Positions 47,785 through 58,462 of a DNA stretch of 64,000 bases are shown in pieces (positions within the stretch are counted from its first letter, which is position 1; the number at the start of each line of letters is the position of its first letter). A program made the translations under genes and the position numbers. The notes under the pieces were generated by a model. That model did not search any database. It was not told the origin of the DNA and was given only the letters and a program-made list of their open reading frames with translations. The DNA comes from Herminiimonas arsenicoxydans (GTDB lineage: Bacteria > Pseudomonadota > Gammaproteobacteria > Burkholderiales > Burkholderiaceae_D): contig CU207211.1 in assembly GCA_000026125.1 (NCBI GenBank), positions 1,302,001-1,366,000 on the forward strand, given 5' to 3'.

Positions 47785-50571
47785 TCACGCTGCAGATGCG
47801 CCCAGAATAAAAGTCTCGAAGTCTGCCGCCGGCAAAGGCTTGCTGTAATGATAGCCTTGCGCCTCGTGGCATCCTTCTTCGCGCAGAAACGCCTGTTGCT
47901 CCGCCGTTTCCACTCCTTCCGCGATGGTTTGCAAGCCGAGATTTTTCGCCATGCCGATGATGGCGCTGACGATGGCCTTGTCTTCCGCATCGGTGCTGAT
48001 ATCGCGCACGAAGGACTGGTCGATCTTCAGCTTGTAGGCCTTGAACTGCTTCAGGTAGCTGAGCGAAGAATAGCCGGTGCCGAAATCATCTATCGACATG
48101 CGTACGCCGCGCTCGTGCAAACTGTTCATCATCGCGATGGCGCCCTGCGGATCGTGCATTGCCACGCCTTCAGTCAGCTCCAGCTCAAGATATTGCGGTG
48201 GGAAATCTTCCTCTTTCAGAATTTGCATCACCAGGTTGGGCAGGCCGGCATGGCGGAATTGCACCGCCGACAGATTGACCGCGATGATCAATTTGTCCAG
48301 ACCGAGCTGGTGCCATTTTTTCGCCTGGGCGACGGCCACCCGTAGCACCCATTCGCCGATTTGCAGAATCAGCCCGCTTTCTTCCGCAATTGGAATAAAT
48401 TCCGCCGGTGAAATATTCCCCAGTTCTGGATGGTGCCAACGCAACAAGGCTTCGGCGCCGATTACGTCGCCGCTTATCAACGATATTTGCGGCTGGTAAT
48501 GCACGTGCAATTGTTCCTGCGCGATCGCCTGCCGCAAGGCATTGAGCACTTGCAGGTAGCGCGTCGAGTATGCCTGCATTTCCTGCGTGAACGAACGGTA
48601 AGCGTTGCGGCCTTCCTGTTTGGCGCGATACATGGCGACGTCTGCATTTTTACACAGCGTTTCGAAATCCATGCCGTCTGCCGGATACACGGCAATGCCG
48701 ATCGAGGCCATCACGTTGAGTTCGTGCGATCCGATCCGATAGGGTTCGTTGATGGCACGCATCAGTTCCTGCGCTATTTTTTTCGCGCTTTCGCGATTGG
48801 CGCCGGGCAGCAGCAGGACGAATTCGTCGCCACCCAGGCGCGATAGCGTGTCGTCCCGACGCAGTACCGCACGCAGGCGTTGCGCCAGTTCGACCAGCAA
48901 AGTATCGCCGAGATTGTGCCCCAGCGTATCGTTGATGTTTTTGAAGTGATCGAGATCGAGAAACATCACGGCCAGCGTGGCCTGATCTTCTTCTGCCAGT
49001 CGCAACGCACGTTGCGCGCGCTCGTCCAGCAATGCGCGATTTGGGAGGCCTGTGAGGACGTCGAAATGCGCCAGCGATTCGATGCGTGCCTGTGCGTTTT
49101 TCTGATTGGTGATGTCTTCCTCGATCGCCAGATAATGCGTGATGCGACCATCCGCTTCGCGCACCGGCGAGACGCGCACCAGGTCGATGCGCTCTTCGCC
49201 GTTATGACGGCGATTGATGAATTCGCCTTGCCAGCTTTCGCCGCGCCCCAGATGGGCCCACATATCGGCATAGGTGGCGCGCGAAGTTTTGCCGCTCTTG
49301 TGCATGTTTGGCTTCTTGCCGATGATGTCGTGCAGTGCGTAGCCGGTGTTGGTGCTGAACGTTGTGTTGGCGTATTCGATTGTGCCGTTCAGATCGGTAA
49401 TGATAATCGCGTTCGAGCTTTGTTCCACCGCCTGCGACAGCTTGCGCATGAAGACTTCCGATTGCTTGCGTTCAATCGCAATGGCGAGGAAATGGGTCGC
49501 TGTTTCCAGTAGTTGCAGATCTGATTCCGACGGCTGAAATGGCTCGCGATGATAAACGGTAAGCGCTCCCAGAATCTGCGCACTGGCGGAGAAAATCGGC
49601 TCGGAACAGCAAGCGCCTATTCCCATCTCTTTCGCCTGTTGCCGGAATTTTCCCCAGTTCGGATCGTTGGCAATATCGGTGGCAATGGTACGTACACCGT
49701 TTATTACCGCATTGACGCACCCGCCGTCAGGGCTGAGCGGCATGCAATCCAGCGTCGTTATGTAGGAGGTGGGCAGACTGGGGGCGGCACCGAGGCGTAG
49801 CCGCTTGTTATCCTTGTCGTGCAGCATGATGGAGCACATGCTGCCCGGAATGAGTTGCTCGAACTGGCGTACGACATTGACCAGAATATCTGGCAGCGGC
49901 AGTTCGCTGGTAATCAGTTCCAGCATGAAAACGCGCAAGGTTTTCATCTTCAGCGACTGCCGTCGTTCGGATTCAAGCTCAAAGCGGGCAAGTGCATGAT
50001 CGATATCGATCGTCAGTTGGCAGAGCAGGTTTTGCGCGATGTCATCGAAGGCATTGATTGCATCGGCGTTCAAATTCAGGGTTCCGATTACCGCGCCGTT
50101 TTTGTGCAGAGGCAGTGCCGCACAGGCCTGCCAGCCGAAACGGGAGGCCAGGCTGCGCCAGGGTAGTGTGGCGGGGTTTTGCTGAAAGTCCTGACACCAG
50201 AAGGGTCGGTCTTCACGAAAGGCGATGCCGCTCGGGCCATGTCCGTGGGAGGAGTTTTCCTCCACCGAGATGTGCAGGTGCTCCAGATATTCGGTGCCGC
50301 TACCGTAGCAGGTGACTGGAATCAAGTTCTGCCGGTCGCCATCGAGCAGCGTGATGAATGCCATTTTTGTGCAATCGAAATCGACGACGTTGCGGCAGAT
50401 CTGTGCAAACAGTTCGGTTTCGTTCTCGCTACGTATGATCGCCTGATTGCATCGCATCAGCGATTTGTAGAGCTGGTTGAGGCGCCGGTTTCTCGCGCTG
50501 CGCTCTGTGTCCTGCGTCTCTTGTTCGATGGGCGCAGCCGGGGGCGGCCGGCCGATAATGTCGTTTTTCAT
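47785..50571 (-). CDS. Soluble GAF-GAF-PAS-GGDEF-EAL cyclic-di-GMP signalling protein
   Basis: 928 residues and no membrane segment. In order: a GAF domain at about 45-200, a second GAF at about 225-365, a PAS domain at about 375-490 (LSQAVEQSSNAIIITDLNG), a GGDEF domain at about 505-665 and an EAL domain at about 680-920. The diguanylate cyclase site is intact (LSRLGGDEFVLLL) with an RRDD inhibitory site five residues before GGDEF. The EAL domain keeps EALLRW, ELTEGV and DDFGTGYSSLSYL, so it may also hydrolyse cyclic-di-GMP. It probably senses a cytoplasmic signal. It stands alone, convergent with def. Confidence 0.92.
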   Translation of the reverse strand: MKNDIIGRPPPAAPIEQETQDTERSARNRRLNQLYKSLMRCNQAIIRSENETELFAQICRNVVDFDCTKMAFITLLDGDRQNLIPVTCYGSGTEYLEHLHISVEENSSHGHGPSGIAFREDRPFWCQDFQQNPATLPWRSLASRFGWQACAALPLHKNGAVIGTLNLNADAINAFDDIAQNLLCQLTIDIDHALARFELESERRQSLKMKTLRVFMLELITSELPLPDILVNVVRQFEQLIPGSMCSIMLHDKDNKRLRLGAAPSLPTSYITTLDCMPLSPDGGCVNAVINGVRTIATDIANDPNWGKFRQQAKEMGIGACCSEPIFSASAQILGALTVYHREPFQPSESDLQLLETATHFLAIAIERKQSEVFMRKLSQAVEQSSNAIIITDLNGTIEYANTTFSTNTGYALHDIIGKKPNMHKSGKTSRATYADMWAHLGRGESWQGEFINRRHNGEERIDLVRVSPVREADGRITHYLAIEEDITNQKNAQARIESLAHFDVLTGLPNRALLDERAQRALRLAEEDQATLAVMFLDLDHFKNINDTLGHNLGDTLLVELAQRLRAVLRRDDTLSRLGGDEFVLLLPGANRESAKKIAQELMRAINEPYRIGSHELNVMASIGIAVYPADGMDFETLCKNADVAMYRAKQEGRNAYRSFTQEMQAYSTRYLQVLNALRQAIAQEQLHVHYQPQISLISGDVIGAEALLRWHHPELGNISPAEFIPIAEESGLILQIGEWVLRVAVAQAKKWHQLGLDKLIIAVNLSAVQFRHAGLPNLVMQILKEEDFPPQYLELELTEGVAMHDPQGAIAMMNSLHERGVRMSIDDFGTGYSSLSYLKQFKAYKLKIDQSFVRDISTDAEDKAIVSAIIGMAKNLGLQTIAEGVETAEQQAFLREEGCHEAQGYHYSKPLPAADFETFILGASAA

Positions 50572-50695
50572 TTGCAGACTGGAGTAAGGGTGGCGGGCCG
50601 CCTTTGGACGGATCGCGGGACGGTAAGCTTGGATGATAGCGATTTACCGCAAGCAAATATTGATCCAGAGCAAATTTCCCTTGAAAAACAAGCCG

Positions 50696-51442
50696 TCAGA
50701 ATTGCTCGCCTTCTGCCAGATAGCGCCACTCGCCCACTGGCAAGTCGCCCAGTTTGACGCGGCCTATGCGTACCCGCTTCAAGCCCACCACCTTCAATCC
50801 GACGATGTCGCACATGCGACGGATCTGGCGTTTTTTACCCTCACGCAAAATGAAGCTCAACTGATCTTCGTTCTGCCATTTGACCTGGGCGGGCAGTAGT
50901 TTTTTCCCGTCCAGCATCAAACCGTGATTCAGCCGTTGCAGATCCGCCTCGGGCAGTTTTCCCGGCTTGATATATTGCACGCGCACCAGATACTCTTTTT
51001 CTACGCTGCTGTTTTCGCCGATCAGATGTTTGGCAATGCGCCCATCCTGCGTCAGCACCAGCAAGCCGACCGAGTCGATATCCAGACGTCCGGCCGGGAC
51101 CAGACTGCGCAATTGCGTTGGATGGAATTGCGTCGGCGAGGTGTCTTCTTTCCAGCGACTTTCCGCCTTGACCAGTGCAACTGCCGGTTTATAGCCATCT
51201 TCGGCCTGGCCGCTGACGTAACCCATGGGTTTGTTGATCAGGATGGTAACGCGCTTGGATTGCTCCGCCGCAGCCTGGCGCTCGACGGTGACGCGTTGCG
51301 TAGGCAGGATCTTGGTGCCGAGTTCGGACACCACCTTGCCATCGACGCGCACCCAGCCGCGTGCTATCCATTCATCGGCTTCACGGCGTGAACACAGGCC
51401 CAGTTCGGACATGCGTTTGGAAAGGCGTAGCGGTTCGGTCAT
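50696..51442 (-). CDS. rluF: 23S rRNA pseudouridine synthase (RluF/RluB family)
   Basis: 248 residues from the ATG at 51442 (MTEPLRLSKRMSELGLCSRR); an 18-codon open extension is ignored because it runs over glnD. An S4 RNA-binding domain (SRREADEWIARGWVRVDGK) comes first. The synthase domain has ILINKPMGYVSG, the catalytic Asp in AGRLDIDSVGLLVLT, and REGKKRQIRRMC. The overall pattern resembles E. coli RluF (U2604), but RluB and RsuA are alternatives. It follows glnD by about 50 bases on the minus strand. Confidence 0.85.
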   Translation of the reverse strand: MTEPLRLSKRMSELGLCSRREADEWIARGWVRVDGKVVSELGTKILPTQRVTVERQAAAEQSKRVTILINKPMGYVSGQAEDGYKPAVALVKAESRWKEDTSPTQFHPTQLRSLVPAGRLDIDSVGLLVLTQDGRIAKHLIGENSSVEKEYLVRVQYIKPGKLPEADLQRLNHGLMLDGKKLLPAQVKWQNEDQLSFILREGKKRQIRRMCDIVGLKVVGLKRVRIGRVKLGDLPVGEWRYLAEGEQF

Positions 51443-51492
51443 GTTGGTGCAGTAATAGTGATTAAAAAGCAGGTTGAAGAATGATGCGGCTA

Positions 51493-54045
51493 TCAAGCCC
51501 GCAGGGTGTCGAGCAGATCCGTCTCCAGCTGGATCTGGCTGCGCGGATTATCCAGCACCGGACCATCGATCAGGAAGACGTCTTCCACACGTTCGCCCAG
51601 TGTCATGATCTTGGCGGTATGCAGATTGACCTTGTACTTCGCAAGCACATGGGCGATCGAATACAGCAAGCCGTTTCTATCGTTGGCAGAGACTGTCAGC
51701 AGATAATTTCGGCCGCGTTCGTCCGGCCGCAGATCAACGGTCGGCGTGGCCGGGAAATTGCGGCACAGGCGCGACAGACGGCCCTTGCTGGGCGTGGGCA
51801 GCGGGGTTTGCGCCGTCAATGTTTCGGCCAGTTCGTGTTCGATCAGGCTGATCAGATCGCGATAATGATCAGCAAACGCCGGTTCCGTAATCAGGAAGGT
51901 ATCCAGCGCGTAACCATGCTTGGTGGTGTGTATCTTGGCATCGAGAATGCTGAAATTCTTGTGATCGAAATAGCTGCAGATGCGTGCGAACAGATCGGGC
52001 TGATCCTTCACGTAGACGGTCACCTGCAAGCCTTCGCCTATCGGCGCCAGCCGGCATTTGACGACCGGCACCGGGCTATCCGTTTTTTCGTACAGTACGC
52101 GCGTCTGCCATGCAATCTCGTCTGCATCGTGGCGCAGGAAGTACACAACGTCGAGTTGCTGCCAGAGTTTTTCATGATCCTTGTCCGACAGGCCGAACAG
52201 ACGCAGGGTTTTCAGCGCTTCTTCCTGCCGGTTTTTCAGTTCGCGATCGGCAGATGGCGCATCGCCGTCGAACACGCGCGAGGTCATGTGGTAGAGATCT
52301 TCCAGCAGCTTGCCTTTCCATGCATTCCATACTTTCGGACTGGTCCCGCGTATGTCGGCGACGGTCAGTAAATACAGTGCCGTCAAATGCCGTTCATCCT
52401 TGACCATCCTGGCGAAATCGGCGATGACGTCGGGGTCGGACAAATCCTGTTTCTGCGCAAACTGCGACATCATCAAATGTTTTTCAACCAGGAATACCAC
52501 CAGCTCGGTGTCTTCTTCCGACAAACCGTGATCGACGCAAAAGACACGTGCGTCTTCCATGCCCAGTTGCGAATGATCGCCGCCGCGCCCTTTGGCGATA
52601 TCGTGAAACAGCGCGGCGATATACAGCAGCCACGGTTGTGAAAAATTGGCGGCGAGCTGGCTGCAAAACGGATATTCGTGCGCATGCTGGCTGAGGAAAA
52701 AGCGGCGTACATTGCGCACCACCATCATGATGTGCTGATCCACGGTATAGACATGAAACAGATCGTGCTGCATCTGGCCGACGATCTTGCGGAAGTTCGG
52801 CAGATAGCGTCCGATCACGCTGGTTTCGTTCATGCGGCGCAGCGCATGGGTAATCCCCTGCGGCGCCTGCAGAATTTTCATGAAGAGTGCGCGATTGACC
52901 GGGTCGCGGCGGAATTTGTTATCGATCTTGAAGCGGGCATTCCACAGCGAACGGAACGTCCGTGCGGTCATGCCCTTGAGCTCCGGGTGCAGTGACAGCA
53001 GCAGGAAGACTTCCAGCATGGCCGATGGCGTGACATCGAAAGTATGGTCGTCGGCAATATCGATGAAGCCGTTGATTTCATTGAAGCGTTCGTTGATCGC
53101 GACCGGCGAAGTCATCTGCGGAAACAGCTGCGCTTCGATGTTTTGCAGCAGGATGGCGTTGAGCTGCGTGACGGCTTTGGCCGCCAGGTAGTAACGCTGC
53201 ATCAGATATTCGCTGGCGCGACGGGCATCGGTGGACTTGAATCCTATCGATTCGGCGATGGCAGTCTGGATGTCGAATACCAGCCTGTCCTCGTGCCGGT
53301 TGGCGATGATGTGCAGGCGGATGCGCACCTCCTTCAGCGCGCGCTCTTTCTGCTTCAGCTGGCGCGCTTCGGTCGGCGTGATCAGGCCGCGCTCGGCCAG
53401 CTTGGGCCAGGAATCGCCGAGGCCCGCAGCCTTTGCCACCCACAGGATGACCTGCAGATCGCGCAGACCGCCCGGACTTTCCTTGCAGTTCGGCTCCAGA
53501 CTGTACGGCGTATCTTCGTATTTGGCATGGCGCTGACGCAGTTCCAGCGTCTTGGCCTGAAAGAATGCCTGTGGATCCATTGCGGCGTCGCAACGTTCCT
53601 TGAGCAGTTGAAACTGCGCGCTGTCGCCCATGATCAATCTGGCTTCCAGCAGGCTGGTTTGCACCGTGATATCGGCTGCCGCTTCGGACAGGCATTCGTC
53701 GATGGTGCGTATGCTGTGGCCGATTTCCAGCCCCAGATCCCAGAACAGCTGGATCAGTTCTTCCAGCTTGGCCTGCAGAGCCGCATCAGGCGGCTCGTGC
53801 AGCAGAATCAGCACATCCACGTCGGAATAGGGGAACAATTCGCCGCGCCCGTAACCGCCGACGGCGATCAGTGCGGCTGTCGGCGGCAGTTCAAAACTCG
53901 TCCACGCCTGCGACAATGCAGCATCGACCTTGTTTTTCAGTTGCGTCAGCAGTTGCTCGGCCTTGCCGTCTGCAAGAAAGCGGTCTATGACTGTTTGCCG
54001 TTCGGCTTTGAGTTGTTCTTTCAGTGCAAGGGCAAGGGACGGCAT
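51493..54045 (-). CDS. glnD: PII uridylyltransferase/uridylyl-removing enzyme
   Basis: 850 residues. GlnD adds or removes UMP on PII proteins in response to glutamine and so sets nitrogen status. The nucleotidyltransferase site is [19 protein letters not shown] at about 65-85. The UR half has the HD metal site [18 protein letters not shown] at about 475. Two ACT domains close the protein (about 690 onwards, [20 protein letters not shown], and 795 onwards, [20 protein letters not shown]). All key residues are present. map lies seven bases upstream on the same strand, the usual order. Confidence 0.97.
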   Translation of the reverse strand: MPSLALALKEQLKAERQTVIDRFLADGKAEQLLTQLKNKVDAALSQAWTSFELPPTAALIAVGGYGRGELFPYSDVDVLILLHEPPDAALQAKLEELIQLFWDLGLEIGHSIRTIDECLSEAAADITVQTSLLEARLIMGDSAQFQLLKERCDAAMDPQAFFQAKTLELRQRHAKYEDTPYSLEPNCKESPGGLRDLQVILWVAKAAGLGDSWPKLAERGLITPTEARQLKQKERALKEVRIRLHIIANRHEDRLVFDIQTAIAESIGFKSTDARRASEYLMQRYYLAAKAVTQLNAILLQNIEAQLFPQMTSPVAINERFNEINGFIDIADDHTFDVTPSAMLEVFLLLSLHPELKGMTARTFRSLWNARFKIDNKFRRDPVNRALFMKILQAPQGITHALRRMNETSVIGRYLPNFRKIVGQMQHDLFHVYTVDQHIMMVVRNVRRFFLSQHAHEYPFCSQLAANFSQPWLLYIAALFHDIAKGRGGDHSQLGMEDARVFCVDHGLSEEDTELVVFLVEKHLMMSQFAQKQDLSDPDVIADFARMVKDERHLTALYLLTVADIRGTSPKVWNAWKGKLLEDLYHMTSRVFDGDAPSADRELKNRQEEALKTLRLFGLSDKDHEKLWQQLDVVYFLRHDADEIAWQTRVLYEKTDSPVPVVKCRLAPIGEGLQVTVYVKDQPDLFARICSYFDHKNFSILDAKIHTTKHGYALDTFLITEPAFADHYRDLISLIEHELAETLTAQTPLPTPSKGRLSRLCRNFPATPTVDLRPDERGRNYLLTVSANDRNGLLYSIAHVLAKYKVNLHTAKIMTLGERVEDVFLIDGPVLDNPRSQIQLETDLLDTLRA

Positions 54046-54052
54046 GGATGGG

Positions 54053-54886
54053 TCAGGCGTTAGCGGCTTGGACGGCAGTCTGCGGGACGATGAAGGCTGG
54101 CGGCGGCGGTGTGCCGGCTGACTGGGTCAGGATTTCATAGCCGGTTTCCGTCACCAGCACCGTATGTTCCCATTGTGCCGACAGACTGCGATCCTTGGTC
54201 TTGATGGTCCAGCCGTCATTCATTTCGCGCACTTCGCGGCGGCCTGCATTGATCATGGGCTCAACCGTGAAGATCATGCCGGCAGCGAGTTTTTCCAGTG
54301 TGCCCGGACGGCCGTAGTGCAGCACTTGCGGTTCTTCATGGAACACCTTGCCGATGCCGTGGCCGCAGAATTCGCGCACCACACTGTAACCGGCGTTTTC
54401 CGCATGTTGCTGGATGATGTGGCCGATGTCGCCCAGATGCGCGCCCGGCTTGATCTTCGAGATGCCCAGCCACATGCATTCATAGGTAATTTCGCTCAGG
54501 CGTTTAGCCAGAATGGAGGGCTCGCCGATCAGGAACATGCGGCTGGTGTCGCCGTGATAACCATTCTTGATGACGGTAATGTCCAGATTGACCGAATCGC
54601 CGTTCTTCAATACCTTGTCGCCCGGAATGCCGTGGCAGATCACATCGTTGACTGACGTGCAAATTGCCTTTGGATAAGGTGTGTAGCCGGGCGGGCAGTA
54701 ATTCAGCGGCGCCGGTATCGTACCTTGCACATTAATCATGTATTCATGGCACAAACGGTCGAGTTCGCCCGTCGTCACGCCGGCTTTTACAAATGGGGTG
54801 ATGTAGTCGAGTACTTCGGAGCCCAAACGGCCTGCGATGCGCATGCCCTCGATATCTTCTGCTGTTTTAATTGAAATATTGCTCAT
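54053..54886 (-). CDS. map: Methionine aminopeptidase
   Basis: 277 residues of type Ia. It removes N-terminal Met from nascent proteins. Metal ligands are seen in [40 protein letters not shown] and IFTVEPMIN. The C-terminus is somewhat extended ([20 protein letters not shown]). It is divergent from rpsB, an arrangement conserved across proteobacteria, and upstream of glnD on one transcript. Confidence 0.97.
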   Translation of the reverse strand: MSNISIKTAEDIEGMRIAGRLGSEVLDYITPFVKAGVTTGELDRLCHEYMINVQGTIPAPLNYCPPGYTPYPKAICTSVNDVICHGIPGDKVLKNGDSVNLDITVIKNGYHGDTSRMFLIGEPSILAKRLSEITYECMWLGISKIKPGAHLGDIGHIIQQHAENAGYSVVREFCGHGIGKVFHEEPQVLHYGRPGTLEKLAAGMIFTVEPMINAGRREVREMNDGWTIKTKDRSLSAQWEHTVLVTETGYEILTQSAGTPPPPAFIVPQTAVQAANA

Positions 54887-54986
54887 GGGAAGCTGGAAAT
54901 GGCTGAAAAGACAGCGTGAAAAAAAATGGCGGATGAAGAATTATAGACGAGCACACACTTATTCGTCGGGCAAAGTGGCGCGGGAC

Positions 54987-55016
54987 TTGAAACAAGCCGG
55001 TATTTTGAGGTAGAAT
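54987..55016 (+). promoter_or_regulatory. Promoter of rpsB-tsf
   Basis: TTGAAA (54987-54992), an 18-base spacer and TAGAAT (55011-55016): a good sigma-70 promoter, giving a leader of about 125 bases before rpsB. Confidence 0.7.
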
Positions 55017-55064
55017 CTCGGGCTTGCCTGGATTGAACTTCAAGCAAAATTTTTTGTAAATCGC

Positions 55065-55125
55065 GAATCCGCTCGAAAAGGGTGCCCGAATCATCTCAAA
55101 ATGATTCCGGTGACTGAGCGGATTC
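55065..55125 (+). promoter_or_regulatory. Structured rpsB leader, candidate S2 autoregulatory element
   Basis: GAATCCGCTC (55065-55074) pairs perfectly with GAGCGGATTC (55116-55125). Inside this ten-base-pair stem is a second hairpin, CCGAATCAT (55086-55094) with ATGATTCCGG (55101-55110), with one bulged base and a CTCAAA loop. The element ends 13 bases before GGAG of the rpsB ribosome site. S2 is known to repress its own mRNA through the leader in E. coli; this structure is a plausible betaproteobacterial counterpart. Confidence 0.6.
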
Positions 55126-55147
55126 CAGACCCAACCCTGGAGATATT

Positions 55148-55894
55148 ATGTCAGTAACTATGCGTGAAATGCTGGAAGCCGGTGTCCATTTCGGTCACCA
55201 AACCCGCTTCTGGAACCCAAAGATGGCTCCTTACATTTTCGGCCATCGCAACAGAATTCATATCGTCAATCTGGAAAAAACCCTGGGCATGTACCAGGAG
55301 GCGATGAAGTACATCAAGCAACTGTCTTCCAATCGCGGCACCGTGCTGTTCGTTGGCACCAAGCGTCAAGCGCGTGAAACCATCGCCGCTGAAGCAGCGC
55401 GCGCCGGCATGCCTTATGTTGATCAACGCTGGTTGGGCGGCATGCTGACCAACTTCAAAACGATCAAGACATCGATCAAGCGTTTGAAAGAACTGGAAGC
55501 GCTGGTTGAAGACGGCTCCATGGAAAAACTCAGCAAAAAAGAAGCGCTGATGTTCGAACGCGAAAAAATCAAGCTGGAAAAATCCATCGGCGGCATCAAG
55601 GACATGGGCGGCATTCCTGACGCAATTTTCGTGGTTGACGTCGGTTACCACAAAGGCGCGATCACTGAAGCCGCCAAGTTGGGCATCCCGGTCATCGGCG
55701 TGGTCGATACCAACCACTCGCCAGAAGGCGTGGCTTACATCATTCCAGGCAACGACGACTCGTCCAAAGCGATCATGTTGTACGCTCGTGGCGTGGCTGA
55801 TGCGATCCTCGAAGGCCGCGCTAGCGCGACTAACGACCTGGTTGAATCGATCAAGGGCGGCGACGACTTCGTTGAGGTCAACGAGCAGGCGTAA
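55148..55894 (+). CDS. rpsB: 30S ribosomal protein S2
   Basis: 248 residues. It begins with the family sequence [20 protein letters not shown] and contains [33 protein letters not shown] and [21 protein letters not shown]2 joins the small subunit late and helps bind S1. GGAG lies five bases before the ATG. The gene is the first of the rpsB-tsf transcript, with a strong promoter, a folded leader and an intercistronic terminator. Confidence 0.98.
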   Translation: MSVTMREMLEAGVHFGHQTRFWNPKMAPYIFGHRNRIHIVNLEKTLGMYQEAMKYIKQLSSNRGTVLFVGTKRQARETIAAEAARAGMPYVDQRWLGGMLTNFKTIKTSIKRLKELEALVEDGSMEKLSKKEALMFEREKIKLEKSIGGIKDMGGIPDAIFVVDVGYHKGAITEAAKLGIPVIGVVDTNHSPEGVAYIIPGNDDSSKAIMLYARGVADAILEGRASATNDLVESIKGGDDFVEVNEQA

Positions 55895-55928
55895 TACCCT
55901 GGCTCTGATGGATTGAGCGTCAGAATTG

Positions 55929-55958
55929 AAGGGGCAACAGTGGTTCGCCCCTTTTTTT
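55929..55958 (+). terminator. Terminator between rpsB and tsf
   Basis: AAGGGGC (55929-55935) and GCCCCTT (55947-55953) pair over an 11-base loop and are followed by a T run to 55958. In relatives the rpsB-tsf terminator is partly read through, which would make S2 more abundant in mRNA than EF-Ts. Confidence 0.8.
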
Positions 55959-56034
55959 CGAGCGTATTTTGAACGTAATAAGATGGAGGGCGTCAGAACG
56001 ACGTCCGCTTGTCAGGAATTGTTAGGAGATTGTA

Positions 56035-56916
56035 ATGGCCGTTATTACTGCAGCTATGGTTGGTGAACTGCGCGCGCTTACCGATGCGCCTATGATGGAA
56101 TGCAAAAAAGCATTGACGGAAGCCGATGGCGATCCAGTCAAGGCAGAAGAAATCCTGCGCGTCAAACTGGGCAGCAAGGCATCGAAAGCCGCTTCCCGCG
56201 TGACCGCTGAAGGCGTTGTTGCTTCATGCGTCGTGGGTAATGTCGGTGCACTGGTGGAAGTCAACTGCGAAACCGATTTCGTTACCAAGAATGATGAATT
56301 CCTGGCGCTGGCGAATGCCTGTGCAAAATTGATCGCGGAACATAATCCTGCCGATCTGGCTGCCTTGGGTGCCTTGCCGCTGGATGGCAAAACCCTGGAA
56401 GAAAAACGTGCCGAATTGATCGGCCGTATTGGCGAAAACATGTCGATCCGTCGTTTCGTGCGTTTTGAAACGGCTGGCAAAGTGGTGTCCTACCTGCACG
56501 GTACCCGCATCGGCGTGATGGTCGATTTCGACGCGGCTGACGAACAAGTCGGCAAAGACGTGGCCATGCATATTGCAGCGATGAAGCCGGTTGCCCTGTC
56601 GTCGGACGACGTGCCTGCCGATCTGATCGCCAAAGAACGTTCGGTTGCGGAATTGAAAGCGGCTGAATCGGGCAAGCCAGCCGAGATCGTTACCAAAATG
56701 GTCGAAGGCTCAGTGCATAAATACCTGAAAGAAGTTTCCTTGCTGAACCAGACATTTGTTAAAAACGACAAGCAAACCGTCGAGCAAATGCTGAAAGATA
56801 CCAAGTCCACCGTGAAAGCGTTCACGATGTATGTGGTTGGTGAAGGCATCGAGAAAAAGCAGGACGACTTTGCCGCAGAAGTGGCAGCACAAGTCGCAGC
56901 AGCAAAACAGGCGTAA
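56035..56916 (+). CDS. tsf: Elongation factor Ts
   Basis: 293 residues. EF-Ts exchanges GDP for GTP on EF-Tu. The N-terminal UBA-like domain ([20 protein letters not shown]) is followed by the core with [30 protein letters not shown] and the coiled-coil hairpin. [20 protein letters not shown] and [13 protein letters not shown] lie near the end, close to the family average. GGAGA precedes the ATG. A strong terminator follows. Confidence 0.98.
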   Translation: MAVITAAMVGELRALTDAPMMECKKALTEADGDPVKAEEILRVKLGSKASKAASRVTAEGVVASCVVGNVGALVEVNCETDFVTKNDEFLALANACAKLIAEHNPADLAALGALPLDGKTLEEKRAELIGRIGENMSIRRFVRFETAGKVVSYLHGTRIGVMVDFDAADEQVGKDVAMHIAAMKPVALSSDDVPADLIAKERSVAELKAAESGKPAEIVTKMVEGSVHKYLKEVSLLNQTFVKNDKQTVEQMLKDTKSTVKAFTMYVVGEGIEKKQDDFAAEVAAQVAAAKQA

Positions 56917-56926
56917 GCAAAAAAAT

Positions 56927-56949
56927 CGGGCCGAAAGGCCCGTTTTTTT
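56927..56949 (+). terminator. Intrinsic terminator of tsf
   Basis: CGGGCC (56927-56932), a GAAA tetraloop and GGCCCG (56937-56942), then seven T. The stem is flanked by an A run upstream, so it could act in both directions. Confidence 0.93.
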
Positions 56950-57098
56950 AACATCATCAAGTATGCTTCGATTTGCCGCCGGATTTCATTTGGCTACCAT
57001 TATTCGCCGGGTAGCACGCGTTGAAACAACACATTGAAATCAGGCAAGATAGAAGTAATTGCAACGCCTCAAAAACCGGAAAACAAGGAATCCAGCCC

Positions 57099-57815
57099 AT
57101 GACAACCCCTGCCTATAAACGTGTTCTGCTCAAACTTTCGGGTGAGGCGTTGATGGGAGACGATCCGTACGGCATCAATCGCGCCACCATCGAACGCATG
57201 GTGGCGGACGTATCGGAAGTCTCCAGGCTGGGTGTGGAGCTGGCGATCGTGATTGGCGGCGGCAACATTTTCCGCGGCGTCGCACCCGGTGCAGAAGGCA
57301 TGGACCGGGCCACGGCCGATTACATGGGCATGCTGGCCACGGTGATGAATTCGCTGGCACTGGCCGATGCGATGCGCCAGGTTGGCATTACCGCGCGCGT
57401 CATGTCGGCGATTGCAATTGAGCAGGTAGTGGAGCCTTATGTGCGTCCCAAGGCTTTGCAATATCTGGAAGAGGGCAAGATCGTGGTGTTCGCTGCCGGT
57501 ACCGGCAATCCATTCTTCACCACCGATACCGCAGCGGCCTTGCGCGGCGCGGAAATCGGCGCGGAAATCGTGTTGAAGGCGACCAAGGTGGATGGCGTGT
57601 ACAGTGCGGATCCAAACAAGGATCCGGATGCAACGCGTTATTCGACCATCACTTTCGACGAAGCCATTTCCAAGCATTTGCAGGTGATGGATGCCACCGC
57701 ATTCGCACTGTGCCGCGATCAGAAACTGCCGATCAAGGTATTTTCCATCGTCAAGCCGGGCGCGCTCAAGCGCGTCGTCATGGGTGAAGACGAAGGCACG
57801 CTGGTCCACGTATAA
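57099..57815 (+). CDS. pyrH: Uridylate kinase
   Basis: 238 residues from the ATG at 57099 (AAGGA ten bases before); an upstream 26-codon extension is ignored. PyrH converts UMP to UDP and is a hexameric amino-acid-kinase-fold enzyme. Segments include [45 protein letters not shown] and [16 protein letters not shown]. It follows the tsf terminator by 149 bases and so probably has its own promoter. It begins the pyrH-frr-uppS-cdsA-dxr-rseP-bamA block. Confidence 0.97.
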   Translation: MTTPAYKRVLLKLSGEALMGDDPYGINRATIERMVADVSEVSRLGVELAIVIGGGNIFRGVAPGAEGMDRATADYMGMLATVMNSLALADAMRQVGITARVMSAIAIEQVVEPYVRPKALQYLEEGKIVVFAAGTGNPFFTTDTAAALRGAEIGAEIVLKATKVDGVYSADPNKDPDATRYSTITFDEAISKHLQVMDATAFALCRDQKLPIKVFSIVKPGALKRVVMGEDEGTLVHV

Positions 57816-57867
57816 ATTTTCACTGAATTCAATTCAGGTTTAACTCGCAGTAGAACAGGAGAGCAGC

Positions 57868-58428
57868 ATGACTGTTGCAGATGCAAAAAAAACTGCCGAT
57901 CAAAAGATGCAAAAGTCGATTGAGACTTTGAAGGCAGATTTGGCAAAAGTTCGTACCGGCCGCGCGCATACCGGCATTCTTGACCATGTGATGGTCGAGT
58001 ATTACGGCAATCCGACCAATCTGACTCAGGTTGCCAACGTGACGCTGATCGATGCACGCACGATAGGCGTGCAGCCATTTGAAAAGAAAATGGTAGCCGT
58101 GGTTGAAAAAGCAATTCGTGACGCTGATCTCGGTCTGAATCCGGCGACACAGGGCGAAATGATACGCGTGCCGACGCCCCCATTGACCGAAGAACGCCGC
58201 AAGGAAATGGTCAAACTGGTCAAGAGCGAAGCCGAAGATGCAAAAATCGCGATCCGCAATATCCGTCGCGACGCCAATGAAACGCTGAAAAAGCTCTTGA
58301 AGGACAAAGCCTGTTCGGAAGACGACGAGCGTCGTGCGCAGGATGAAATTCAAAAACTGACCGACAAGTTCGTGCTGGAAGTCGACAAGCTGGTCGTCGA
58401 AAAAGAAAAAGAAGTGCTGACGGTTTGA
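57868..58428 (+). CDS. frr: Ribosome recycling factor
   Basis: 186 residues, standard length. RRF splits post-termination ribosomes with EF-G. Typical stretches are [39 protein letters not shown] and [17 protein letters not shown], followed by [13 protein letters not shown]. The hydrophobic and charged pattern fits the three-helix bundle plus small domain. AGGAGAG lies before the ATG. It sits between pyrH and uppS, the usual order. Confidence 0.98.
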   Translation: MTVADAKKTADQKMQKSIETLKADLAKVRTGRAHTGILDHVMVEYYGNPTNLTQVANVTLIDARTIGVQPFEKKMVAVVEKAIRDADLGLNPATQGEMIRVPTPPLTEERRKEMVKLVKSEAEDAKIAIRNIRRDANETLKKLLKDKACSEDDERRAQDEIQKLTDKFVLEVDKLVVEKEKEVLTV

Positions 58429-58462
58429 GTCGGCTCTCCATATCTTTACCGCCGCTTCATTC

